DNA from: Embiotoca jacksoni
Taxonomy: Eukaryota; Chordata; Actinopteri; Embiotocidae
Reading direction: 5' to 3'
Length of the DNA: 64,000 nt
Assembly: GCA_022577435.1 (NCBI GenBank)
Contig: JAKOON010000015.1
Span: 14,517,830-14,581,829 of the forward strand
In this document: positions 50,165 to 61,166 of the stretch, piece by piece
Position numbering within the stretch: position 1 is the stretch's first letter
How the letters are laid out: every line of letters begins with the position of its first letter
Notes under the pieces: generated by a model
Told to the model about the DNA's origin: nothing
Databases searched by the model: none
Seen by the model: only the letters and a program-made list of their open reading frames with translations
Translations under genes and position numbers: made by a program

Positions 50165-52144
50165 TTTGTCACTTGATTGATCATCCTGCTCCTTCTTTTA
50201 ATGTGTTTTCTGGTGTCAGTAAAGTTTATTACCAAAACATGACTCCGAAGACACAGTACCATGACTTAAACATACACAGGACAACATACAAGACAGACAT
50301 TAAAGGCAAAATTTGCCACTTTTGATGTGGCTGCCCAATCCATGTTGAAGATGAATGTAATCAATTGAAGCAGTAAATTCCTCATTGTGTCCTATGCTAA
50401 TCGAGGAAGCAGCGTTTTCCTGCTCACATGTACCAGGATGCATTGAGCATCGGCCCCTCCTAAATCCTTCAGTTCTCTTTGCCAAGTTTCTCCTCTTGTA
50501 GCGCAGACTGAAAAGAAAACGACAAGCAGCAGGACGATTTTGTTTGCAGAGAGCAAAAGACAGGAAAGAAGGTGGTTTTCCATCAAGAAGCTACTAGCCG
50601 TGCTCATGTATTTTAACATTATCAACTACGGTAAACACAAACGACTTGTTGCCGTGTAACGACACGCCAGTCCACAGTCGGGTGACAGAGACACTCTGTC
50701 GTCTTGGTCCTGATGCTTTTAACCGTCTCTTCCAGTTAATCCTCAGTATCCTGAAGGTCTCCAGCGCCTCTGTCCAAGTTAGGAGTAAAACATTCATGCA
50801 AAGTACCACACACACACACACACACACACGCCTCTCTCGGTTGCTGTTGGGGTCAACATCCAACAGAAAATGCCCATGAAGAATTCATTGCAGCAGAACG
50901 ATTCAGCTTCTGTTGGCATCGGAGATCAATTTGAGCAAAAGCACCACCAGTCGCCGTTTGCTCTCAGCAGCTCAATTTCTGGACGGTCCCCAGCATCCAT
51001 ATCCTCTTTCACTGCTGCTGCAGCCGCAGCGCCGACCTCTCTGCTGCACTTCTTCTTCGGCTCAGGTCAGCTAAAATGCTGTCAAATGTATCCTCGTGCA
51101 TAACATCCTCTGCACTCATATTATGGGATTCGCTGTTGGAAACGTCTTTTTATTATGGAGCAGCTCTTTGGTGACCCAGACAGCTCAAATCAGCCTGCAG
51201 TGCTTCCAGCCACCAACTACGACACCGTAGACGTGAAATGACGGAGCTGGTGCCAGAAGAACAACAGCTGTCTCACAGGGAGTTTTTCGATTGACTACAT
51301 TTCCTATTAATACCGACTGGACATGTACATAAAAAGGGGCAAATATGGCTCCATTTAATATCAGTTCACAGATGTGCTGTAAAGTCCCGCAGTGCATCTC
51401 CACACAGTATTCACACACGGAAACAAGACATTTATGACAATCAGGGTTTTAGACTTGCTGAAGGGACAATGTTGGTAAAATGTTCAATGTGCTACATCCA
51501 GAACTGATCCAGTAACGGCACGCTTCAGTGTTTCTCACGTCCCAAAAATGTCTTCAAACTCGCGCTAAGCTAACTTCATGGCAGACTTGACAACATCTTG
51601 AACGAGGCGTGAAAGAACATCTGTTGGACTTTTACTCCGATAACATCATCGCGATGTTAGTTAGTTTAGCACTTAGTAACAGCCGAGGCCGAAAGGATCC
51701 TCACTGATGTGAAGGGAAAGTCAGGGGAAACGATTGAGATAAAAACTAGCAGTCGTTCACCATCGTCACCGTCTGAACCGTGTTCACAGCATCTCCATCA
51801 TACCGGGGTAAATAAACAATAAAGGCTGATAAGGTGCTTTTTTTTTTTTTCCACCACAATAAAGAAAAAAACATGAATTTAGAGCGTTTTTCAGTTCACA
51901 GACACATTTCCAAGCTGCTCACTCATACGCCGTAAAATAACATCTTAATCAAGACTTTTCTTCTAGTGCCATTTGGACAAGCCGGTCCGACTCGTCCATG
52001 TCAGCAAACCAAGGACAGTCCAGCAGCAACTAGTCTTTGGTAAAGTTCAGCTGGCGTTCCAGTTCAGGTCGGTTCATTTCACCAGGGTCATTTCTCATCA
52101 GCTCATCAGGACCTTCACCACAGATCAGTGTTTGTGTTTGATGT
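50165..52144. other. Convergent gap between six9 and qpctl
   Basis: Holds the 3' flanks of both genes and a (CA)n run at about 50808-50829. On the minus strand a short frame at 51009-51119 (MSAEDVMHEDTFDSI...) and an overlapping one rich in Ala and Lys have protein-like composition, but no splice partners were found. In human, FBXO46 and a fast-evolving meiotic gene lie near this position; I cannot show either here. Confidence 0.5.
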
Positions 52145-55100
52145 TCAGAAGCCCAGGTATTCTGCCAGAAACACAGCCATGATCTTAGTCAGGTTCTCTA
52201 CAGTCGGACGGTGCATGTTCTCCTCGGTGTCGTCTAGTGTGTGCCAGAACTGCGGGAAGGGAGTGGCGATGACATGAAGGACAGACACGCCTGTACAGGG
52301 AAGATGAAGGTAGTGATGACAGTCAGCATGTGATATATACTGACAACAGATCAGTCCCCCCGGCAGGGTGTTTTTCTGACATCCACAATGCTAAGATTTC
52401 TTTTCCCTGAAACTTCGTTGCAGTTCGCAGAACTTTAAATACATTTTTTGCAGGAAAATTGCAGGAAAAGTGAAAGTCGAGAAGAGAATGGTCATATTGT
52501 TCGCTTCTACCTAATAAAAAAGGTCAAACGTAATCACTTCTTATGATAATGAGAATAGTGCTCATATCAGAAATATTTTCGTTTGGTTTTTCTTTGTTGA
52601 TGTTTTCTTCTTCTACTTCTTAAAAGTACCATGGGGGCTCAAAGTAAAGAAAAATCCAGTCATTAAAGTGACGTAGCTTTACAGAACAGGCAGTCTGTGA
52701 CTAACATAGAAATCATTGTCTAAAAATAAGTGATTCAACCGTTTTTTTCAATAATATTAACGCAACACACACTGTGTGCACAAAAACAAAGTGAAGTCTC
52801 TTACTAGGTGGATAAAACTCATGTAAATCTAAAGCCTAATTCTCATCATAAGACCACGTTTTCCTGTAACTTTTCCCAATCATTCACAACACGGGTTGCC
52901 CACTAACCATCGGGTTGGGGGTTCAATCCCCTGTGCACTTGCCGAAGTGTTTTTGGGCAAGACACTGAACCCCAAGTTGCTCCAGATGGCAGGTGAGCAC
53001 CATCACTGATGTGGGAATGAGTGAGTGAGTGGTTGATTGGGAGGAAAACTGTAAAGCGCTTTGACACAACTATGTAATAAAGCTATATAAGTGCAAACAA
53101 TTTATCACATCCTGTTTTGTCCTTTTTGTCAGTCAACCGGTTTGTGTTTTGTTTTGATGATGAGAGATGTTGAAGAGCCTTGCTGATTGTAAATGAGCAG
53201 TTATTTTTGTTGATAAAGCGAGTTTTGTTCGTAGCGGCTGACTTTGCATTAATTATCGTTAATGCAAGATTGGCGTTTACTGGAGGGACTTCTACAAATG
53301 ACACACATTGTCACGCTGATATGTTAGACTGTATTATATTGCAGGTGCCTTTTTCCCTTTTGCTTAAAGGTTTAAGGTGTAGTTTGGAAGTGACTCTTCC
53401 GCTCCGGACATCAATGGGGAATTTATTCCACAACTGTTGCACTGGGACAGAGAAGAGGCACGACTAAGAGCGCCATCACATGGTCCTCTGAGAGATGGCA
53501 GGGCAATGGTTGTAAGTGTAGGGTTTAAACGTGGCTTGATAGGAGGGAGCGGTTCCCTGTAGGCCAGCACCAGAGACTTGAACTGAAGGGGAGCTACCGA
53601 AGGGAAGCGAGTGTAGTGAACGAAGGTTAAACGCCGGGTGTGAAACAGCATTGTGGACGATCTGCAGAGGGAACAGACGGAGGAGGTTTCTCTTGTTCAG
53701 GCAGGAGATGAGCACCTGAGCTGCCTCCTTGGACCTTCTGACGTTGTGCAGGCGGATCCTACAGGAGGCGGCTGATCACATGTCTTTGTCGTCACTCACC
53801 TTTGTGAAGGAAGGGGATGTGGTCGTCCTGCACGGGCCCAAGGTACACATCCTTCCGGAAATAGGTCTGCTCTGAGGGGTGAGACGTCAGGAGTCCCTGT
53901 CGATGGAGTCTCTTCTCTGACAACGAGGGGAGACGGCAGATGTTGGGCATATAACCGGGAGGGATGGAAATATTCAGGAGAGCGTAACGGGCAACGCTTA
54001 CCTGCAGCAATCAGGCGGTCAAACCAGCGTGCCGTGTTATCAAAGTGATTGGCAATCAGTGGATCAGGACCACCGAGCAGGTCCAGCAGAACAAACAGGT
54101 CCTGGAGAGAGAAGTTAAAGTCAGGAGCTGGAATTAAATATCACATTATGAGTTTCTTTTTAATCATAAAACATTACATTGCTGACATGCAGATGTTAGA
54201 TTTGTGTTGTTGATTCAATTTTGAATTCAGATCTATATTACAGTGTATGTCAGTAAGAGGATCAGTCCACATGAGAGACCTGCTGTTGTTCAGTTGTTAA
54301 GGCAGTCTGCTCATACATAATTCAGAGTGCGTCTGGATCAGGATGCGAGGACGACTTCAGAGGACGTGCGTTTCTGTTTCCTCACCACAGCCTGCAGCAT
54401 GGTGGCGTGTGAGGAGGCTGCAGGGTGAGGTGTGTTAGCCATGCGCTCGGCCAGGTGACGAGAGCCGTAGAGCGAGTCCGTCGCGGTCCATTCTTCGAAC
54501 GACTCCTCCCCGTCAAAAAACACCAGCTGAAGAGATACTGGAAGTTTCTAAGAGGAAACAGGAAGAAAGTAGAGGTAATGAAATTAAAACGCACTTTACA
54601 TGAAGCACCAACCGAGGTTTCTCTTTCTGCAGTGTTGCCGCAGCGTGTGTGCGTGTGTGTGTGTGTGTGAGAGAGAGCGAGAGAGTGTGTGTCTTCCTAC
54701 AGTAACTACATAAATCACAGCCTCTGGAGAGATAGGGCTGTACACAGATGACTGCTGCACTCAAAGCGGGAGGCTCGAGTCAGCATTTTCTGTCCGATAC
54801 TGCAGCCTCAGAGGCAGAGGGATGAAAGGAGCGTGTAAGAAAAAAATAAAAAGGAGAAGAAGCTCTCGTCAGCATCTCAGACATTTACTCTTCAGCACAG
54901 GAAAAATGCAGCAAAGTGCCAAATAAAGAGGAACCAAGTCTGCTCCAGTAGTTGTTACTACACGCGTGGAACAAAAACACAACACATACCTGCTGTTTGA
55001 ATGTTCTGAGCTGAGCATCCAGAGAAGTGGCGAGCTCCAGGATCATAGCACAGGGCACCGCGGAGTCACTGGCCCCAAGAAACACCCTCTCTGGGGCCCG

Positions 55101-58100
55101 GGGGTCTGGAGGCAGGACTTTGGAGTCGTAGTGGCAGGCCAGGAGCAGCCTCCGAGGGGCTGACGGGTCCAGAGTGGCAAGGATGTTGGTGAAGGCGACC
55201 TGGCCACGAGGGGTTGGAGCCTGGAAGGAGTCCAGGTCTATGGACCAGCCAGCAGACAGCGAGGACAGGGTGGAGGCGATGTGCTGGAGCAGAGCAGAGG
55301 GATAAAGATGAGGAGACAATGGGCGAAAAAAAAAAAAGAAGGAGGAGGAAAATATAAATATTTACACCTGCTGTACAGCCAGGCTGCCTTGTGTCCCCGG
55401 GAGCCTCTCTATTAGGATGGGTCGCAGATGAGTCTCCCACAGGCGGGTGCCGTCCACCTGAGAGGCCAGACGGCGGAGCTGAGCTGGAGAGCACTTACTG
55501 GGTTTGTGGGACAACTGCAGGAGAGCAGAGATCGGGGATGAAGGAGGGAAAAAAAAAAAAAAAAAAAAATATCCTGTGATCAGAAAAGCAGGCAGAAAAG
55601 TGTAAAAGCAGCACAGAGGTGGTCCAGATGTTTGTGGTACAGAGGAAGAGGTTTTGTGTTTAAGGTCTTAAAATCCTCTCTGATCCATAGTCTTCACATA
55701 TTAAATTACATTACATTTCATTTAGCTGACGCTTTTATCCAAAGCGACTTACAATAAGTGCATTTCAACCATGAGGGTACAAATTCAGAACAACAACAAT
55801 TAAGAAAGAACAATTTTCTTCAAGAAAGCCAAACTTCAAAGTGCTACAAGTAAGTGCCATTTTAAGTGCTACTAAAGTGCTACCTATTCAAGGTAAAGTC
55901 AGAAGAGGTGTGTTTTTAGTTTGCGTCGGAAGATATACAGACTTTCTGCTGTCCTAATGTCATTGGGGAGCTCATGCCACCATTTAGGAGCCAGGACAGC
56001 AAACAGTCGGGATTTTGTAGTGTTTAGCTCGCAGTGAGGGAGCGACCAGCCGACTGGCAGATGCAGAGTGGAGTGAACGGGCTGGGGTGTACATACAGTG
56101 GTGTGAAAAAGTGTTTGCCCCCTTCCTGATTTCTCATTTTTTTGCATGTCTGTCACACTTAAATGTTTCAGATCATCAAAAATTTAAATATTAGTCAAAG
56201 ATAACACAAGTAAACACAAAATGCAGTTTTTAAATGAAGGTTTTTATTATTAAGGGAGAAAAAAAATCCAAACCCACATGGCCCTGTGTGAAAAAGTGTT
56301 TGCCCCCTAAACCTAATAACTGGTTGGGCCACCCTTAGCAGCAACAACTGCAATCAAGCGTTTGCGATAACTTGCAATGAGTCTTTTACAGCTGTGGAGG
56401 AATTTTAGCCGACTCATCTTTACAGAGTTGTTGTAATTCAGCCACATTGGAGGATTTTCCAGCACCAACCTCCTTTTTAAGGTCATGCCACAGCATCTCA
56501 ATAGGATTCAGGTCAGGACTTTGACTAGGCCACTCCGAAGTCTTCATTTTGTTTTTCTTCAGCCATTCAGAGGTGGACTTGCTGGTGTGTTTTGGGTCAT
56601 TGTCCCGCTGCAGAACCCAAGTTGGCTTCAGCTTGAGGTCACGAACAGATGGCCGGACATTCTCCTTCAGGATTTTTTGGTAGACAGTAGAATTCATGGT
56701 TCCATTTATCACAGCAAGTCTTCCAGGTCCTGAAGCAGCAAAACAGCCCCAGACCATCACACTACCACCACCATATTTTACTGTTGGTATGTTCTTTTTC
56801 TGAAATGCGGTGTTACTTTTACGCCAGATGTAACGGGACACACACCTTCCAAAAAGTTCAACTTTTGTCTCGTCAGTCCACAGAGTATTTTCCCAAAAGT
56901 CTTGGGGATCATCAAGATGTTTTCTGGCAAAAATGAGACGAGCCTTAATGTTGTTTTTGCTCAGCGGTGTTTTTGGTCTTGGAACTCTGCCATGCAGGCC
57001 ATTTTTGCCCAGTCTCTTTCTTATGGTGGAGTCATGAACACTGACTTTTACTGAGGCAAGTGAGGCCTGCAGTTCTTTGGATGTTGTCTTGGGGTCTTTT
57101 GTGACCTCTCAGATGAGTCGTCGCTGCTCTCTTGGGGTAATTTTGGTCGGCCGGCCCAGGGGAAGGTTCACCGCTGTTCCATGTTTTCTCCATTTGTGGA
57201 TAATGGCTCTCACTGTGGTTCTCTGGAGTCCCAAAGCTTTAGAAATGGCTTTATAACCTTTTCCAGACTGACAGATCTCAATTACTTTCTTTCTCATTTG
57301 TTCCTGAATTTCTTTGGATCTCGGTATGATGTCTATCTTTTGAGGATCTTTTGGTCGACTTCACTTTGTCAGGCAGGTCCTATTTAAATGATTTCTTGAT
57401 TGAGTATAGGTGTGGCAGTAATCAGGTCTGGGTGTGGCTAGAGAAATTGAACTCAGGTGTGATAAACCACAGTTAAGTTATGTTTTAACAGGAGGGGGCA
57501 AACACTTTTTCACACAGGGCCATGTGGGTTTGGATTTGTTTTTTCTCCCTTAATAATAAAAACCTTCATTTAAAAACTGCATTTTGTGTTTACTTGTGTT
57601 ATCTTTGACAAATATTTAAATTTGTTTGATGATCTGAAACATTTAAGTGTGACAGACATGCAAAAAAAAATTGGAAATCAAGAAGGGGGCAAACACTTTT
57701 TCACACCACTGTATATTTAGCCTTTATTTTCCAAATACTGTCATTCTGCTTCTATATAATACAACTCATGTCTAAACGTACAACACGTGTTTGTCTGCGT
57801 GTGGCGCAGGTTTTCTCCAATACAGTTTATGTTGTTGAGGTTTTTCTTGTCTGAAGTGAGGAAGACCTACTTAGAACTGAAACAATTATTGCAACTGTGT
57901 TGATACTCGATTAACCATTTCAGCAGTTTCAACCGAATCATGAAGATGAAAACTTGATGCTTTTGTTTCTAACTCATGATAGTACATTGAATATCTTTGG
58001 GTTTTGGACTGTTGCTATGATAAAATAAGCTTCAATGTGTGTAGGAAACTGTAATGTCCTCTATTTTCTCTGCAGGAGCCGTGTTCATCTGTTCCGATTG

Positions 58101-59090
58101 TCACCCCATATTCAGGGAAATTGTTGATTTTCTTTCTAATTTTGAGCAGCATAAAGAAAACTGGCTCAATCAATCAATAATATCCATAACAAGGGTGAAT
58201 AAAAGTTGCGATGTGATCGGTGGCACACCTGGACAACTCCAGTGACTGTAATGACTGTAGTCACTTATCTGCTCTCTGATGGAGCCATTATTAATCAAAT
58301 AAACTTTAATATAATTATAAACAGACATTCACTGAGACTAAAGTCACACCACAATAAAACAAATAATGTTTCATCTGGGAGGAACCAAATGGATCTTGTC
58401 CTTAAAGATAAAGATAAAGCAGAACCATCTCGGGTCTAAAATAAAATACTCCGACTTACTGCAGAATGTACTGCAGGTATGTAAAGTACTCGTTGTGTCA
58501 TATGACTGCTTAGTTTCAAATCATATGATTGGATTATTACAGATGGTTGCATGTGCTGAATCTTAGGTTGTAGCTGGTTTATACACAGCTGGCTACTTTA
58601 ATATCCAGCAATGCTTCATATTTTATAAACCAATCATAAAGTGAAAGATTTGAGCTCCAAAGTAAACATCTGTCAATGAACTGCAGTGGCGTGACGAGCA
58701 CGATATTATACGGGAAGTAACAGAAAATAGAAATACAAGCATCTCCATATGGTGTATTTAGTGAATAATCCTGCACGACGTTCCGGGTACAAATACACGA
58801 TTTCAGGGATAAAAATCAGTCCCACGGTTGCATAAAGTTTAAGGTGTTCATGTCCCTGCTCCTCTTACCCGGTCTTTGGTCAGATCTGCGGCCGGCACGC
58901 GGCTCCCGTGCGTCCCGGCGGTGTCGTTGGACAGGTAGACTCCCAGCACCACCGCCAGCACCAGAGCACCGAGGAGGCAGAGCAGCAGCACCCGGGCCCG
59001 GGGCATCCGTACCCGGTCACAGCCGGGGAAGGAGCCGCCGCCGTTGCTCTGCTGCAGCAGAGGCTTGTACCGCCGACCGGACCTGGACAT
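52145..59090 (-). CDS. qpctl: Glutaminyl-peptide cyclotransferase-like protein, Golgi membrane-anchored
   Basis: Zinc enzyme that cyclises N-terminal Gln to pyroglutamate on secreted proteins in the Golgi. Seven exons, 5' to 3': 58869-59090, 55368-55514, 54990-55283, 54386-54547, 54002-54101, 53800-53916 and 52145-52290. They total 1188 bases, 395 residues, against 382 in human QPCTL. Residues about 32-52 (ARVLLLCLLGALVLAVVLGVY) form a single signal anchor after a basic N-terminus, which separates QPCTL from secreted QPCT. Zinc ligands are visible: Asp in GASDSAVPC, Glu in FFDGEES and His in QFWHTLDD. LLACHYDSK, DSLYGSRHLAE and DDHIPFLHKG are conserved, and the protein ends FLAEYLGF. Intron 1 (3.35 kb) hosts a LINE end and a Tc1 element; intron 6 hosts a SINE and a LINE fragment. 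Confidence 0.95.
52890..53098 (+). repeat. tRNA-derived SINE with truncated head, in qpctl intron 6
   Basis: The tRNA-like head is mostly lost but keeps a box B-like GGGTTCAATCCCC. The body follows with GGGCAAGACACTGAACCCC and a GAGTGAGTGAGTGG stretch, then the tail GTAAAGCGCTTTGACACA and a TATATAAGTGCAA end. This is a second fish SINE family, different in tail from that at 4229-4429. Confidence 0.6.
53345..53765 (-). pseudogene. Degenerate LINE ORF2 C-terminal fragment
   Basis: On the minus strand, in shifting frames, the translation gives LHNVRRSKEAAQVLIS, LQIVHNAVSHPAFNL, LQFKSLVLAYRE and PNYTLNL. This series has the order of the C-terminal end of fish LINE reverse-transcriptase proteins. 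Several frameshifts and stops make it inactive. It lies in qpctl intron 6, just before the exon at 53800. Confidence 0.55.
55705..56093 (-). mobile_element. 5'-truncated LINE 3' end
   Basis: On the minus strand the translation SRLFAVLAPKWWHELPNDIR, then TAESLYIFRRKLKTHLF and a stop, is the usual end of ORF2 in L2-like fish LINEs. About 210 bases of 3' UTR follow. The last 50 bases (55705-55754) are identical to the tail of the SINE at 4229-4278. The copy is cut at its 5' side where the Tc1 element begins. Confidence 0.75.
56096..57711 (-). mobile_element. Tc1-family DNA transposon, complete ends, 1616 bases
   Basis: Both ends read CAGTGGTGTGAAAAAGTG inward and are flanked by TA target duplications (56094-56095 and 57712-57713). 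Long inverted repeats of about 200 bases, including a second GTGTTTGCCCCC block, enclose a minus-strand transposase. Size and layout are standard for Tc1-like elements of fish. It sits in qpctl intron 1, directly beside the LINE fragment. Confidence 0.93.
56313..57327 (-). pseudogene. Broken Tc1 transposase gene
   Basis: DDE transposase with an N-terminal helix-turn-helix region (KKVIEICQSGKGYKAIS, TTVRAIIHKWRKHG) and a catalytic part with LWTDETKVELFG, GCFAASGPG, LQRDNDPKHTS and SQSPDLNPIEMLW. Three lesions are visible. The expected initiator is ATA at 57325-57327. A TGA at 57109-57111 interrupts after REQRRLI. A frame change near 56388 throws the C-terminal CKRLIASYRKR segment out of frame. 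The catalytic motifs themselves look intact, so decay seems recent. Confidence 0.85.
57714..58868. other. Remainder of qpctl intron 1
   Basis: AT-rich intron sequence between the Tc1 element and exon 1. No coding exon or recognisable repeat was seen. Confidence 0.5.
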
Positions 59091-60339
59091 GTCTGCTGTC
59101 CCCTAACAGCTACGTGTCCCAGCTGAGAGCGATCCTCACAGGAAGTCGAGGAGGACCCGACAGAAACAGGGACAGCTTACATTCAGACCCGCCTGCGGTC
59201 CCGTGTCAACACGAAGAGCCATCGTCAGCGCTTCAAAGTCCGTCTGAGGCGGTCTCGGTCCTCGAAGTGGCTCCCGCAGCCCTGTTGTGAGGAGACATGG
59301 CGGATTTTAGGAGCCGCTTTGATGAAGTCGATCCGGAATAAATTATAATATAAACAGACACCGATTCATCCTGTCGTTCATTTCCTCACCGCAGTGACAA
59401 ACTTATTTGAACTACTAACAGCGACCAAGAGATGAAAACTAACACAACGTGATCTTATTGCAAACTTCTCTCGGCTCTCCTGGTGCAGGAGTCGAAATAA
59501 AAAATTAAATAAAAAGGATCAATTTAACGCCCCTTCATGACGGAACACTTCCGTACTCTCTAATTAAATCGTGACGTTACTTCTTTTAGGTTTTAAAGGT
59601 GGTTGGAAAAAAAAGAAATCAGCTGAGTGGTGCGTTAGCGCCCCCTACCGAGCAGGAGAGGAACAACAGCAACTGAGATTAAACACTTCGATGCAAAAAA
59701 ACACTACAAATAACTGTGTATTTATGTGATGGGATGTGTTGTTGGATGTTTAAATATCATGCTGTCTTTTGTTTGAGTTTTGTTGTTTTTATACTGTTGA
59801 TCTGCTTTTACATAATTGTGCTACAAACAAATTCCACCCGCTTATCTTTGTAGTTTGCTCTTGTGGATTCACCTGCTGCTAAATATGACCTAAATATCAT
59901 CGATCCCACTGTCAGTACTTCTCCTTGCAGGTCAGCATAGAGTTTATGAGAGGCTTTTCTGGGTGCTGGAAGATACATTATATGTAGACGGACAATTATA
60001 CAAAAGCAGCTGAAGGGAAGAATTAATAATGCCGAAGAAAATTTGCAAAAAGCCTCTCTAAAGAGATAAATCTTTTAGATTGGATTAAAAAAAAAATGCT
60101 CAGTGGCTATAAGCAGGTCCACCAATTTTTGTTTTAGTCCTGGGAACATAGGCTGTAATAGACCTCAGCGGTCTGCAGGGTTTACATAACTTGGGTTTCA
60201 GAGAATCAATGCTTGTAGCAAATATAAAACTTTACATCATCATTTTCTTGGAAAACATCCATGATTATAAATATAATCAGTCCAGTACATAAACCAGAGT
60301 ACAAACCAGATGGGCTCAATTTACTGTGGTTGTGCTTTT

Positions 60340-60502
60340 CTATTATTATATTCTATTCTATTTGCTTTTCTATTATTCTATTCTATTATTTTATTCTATT
60401 ATTTCTATTATTATCTTATTGCTTCTGTATGCTGCTGTAGCGAAAAAAAATGTCCCCTCGGGGATTAATAAAGTAAATACCTACCTACCTACCTACCTAC
60501 CT
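60340..60502 (+). repeat. Retrotransposon-like 3' end, forward copy, with (CTAC)n tail
   Basis: TATTCTATT-rich sequence, then tgcttctgtatgctgctgta, gtcccctcggggattaataa and six or seven CTAC units. It pairs with the reversed copy 60555-60660 and resembles 3770-3935. Confidence 0.6.
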
Positions 60503-60554
60503 AAAAAGACAACAAGCATTTCTATATATAAGTGTATAAATATATTTGATTTAG

Positions 60555-60660
60555 GTTAGGTTAGGTAGTTACTTTATTAATCCCCGAGGGGAAATTTTGT
60601 TCACTACAGCAGCATACAGGAAGCAATAAGATAATAATAGAATAATAGAAAAGCAATTTG
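60555..60660 (-). repeat. Retrotransposon-like 3' end, reversed copy
   Basis: Read on the minus strand it repeats the ending of 60340-60502 (tgctgctgtag, cccctcggggattaataaag) and finishes with a CCTAA-type tail. With about 50 bases between the tails, the two copies form a large inverted repeat. Confidence 0.6.
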
Positions 60661-60798
60661 ATGGTTTATCTGAGTTTATTTGTAACAAATTCACGTTATA
60701 ATAATGTGTAAGAACATAAAGTGGAGGCCTTCCTCCTCCTCCTGCTGCTGTGCTGGATCAGTGTCAAGTCTATCCTGCAGAACAAAACAAGGAGAGAA

Positions 60799-60930
60799 GC
60801 GTTACGTCACCTACTTTCTCCTTCGCGCCAGATTTGAAAACCGGAAATGGAAGTGGGCCTTGTACTCTGCTGTGATTGGGTCTCAAACACGGCGCCCCAC
60901 CCCCCCGCTTGTTCTCTCGCTGCTGATTGG
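60799..60930 (+). promoter_or_regulatory. rrm1 promoter: CRE-like, E2F, CHR and two CCAAT boxes
   Basis: In order: TTACGTCA (60802-60809), E2F-like TTCGCGCC (60822-60829), CHR-like TTTGAA (60833-60838), an ETS-like CCGGAA (60841-60846) and inverted CCAAT boxes (60875-60879, 60926-60930). A GC-rich site directly before TTTGAA, with CCAAT boxes nearby, is the layout of cell-cycle promoters, which fits S-phase expression of ribonucleotide reductase. The start codon is about 240 bases downstream of the last box. Confidence 0.6.
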
Positions 60931-61166
60931 CCAAGAAAGCCCGTCTGTCTCTTCTCTTCCTGGTTACGTCTTCCGTACAAATACGGCGTTAGCGGGATTT
61001 CGGGGACTCGTTCGCGCTTCTCTGCCCGACTTTTGACAAGCAGGACGTTGTGCTCAAGCCGCAGCTTCTTTTTTTTTTTTTGGTACCGGCGGGGAGGTTC
61101 AACTTGTTGCAGGAGAGCGGCTTGTTTTCTCGGGGGAGACGAGCTCACATCACACTTTTGCCAAAC

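Larger units (their letters stand above)
59091..61166. other. Divergent gap between qpctl and rrm1
   Basis: The qpctl 5' flank lies at the left and the rrm1 promoter at the right. Between them is an inverted pair of retrotransposon tails. No other gene was recognised. Confidence 0.6.
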
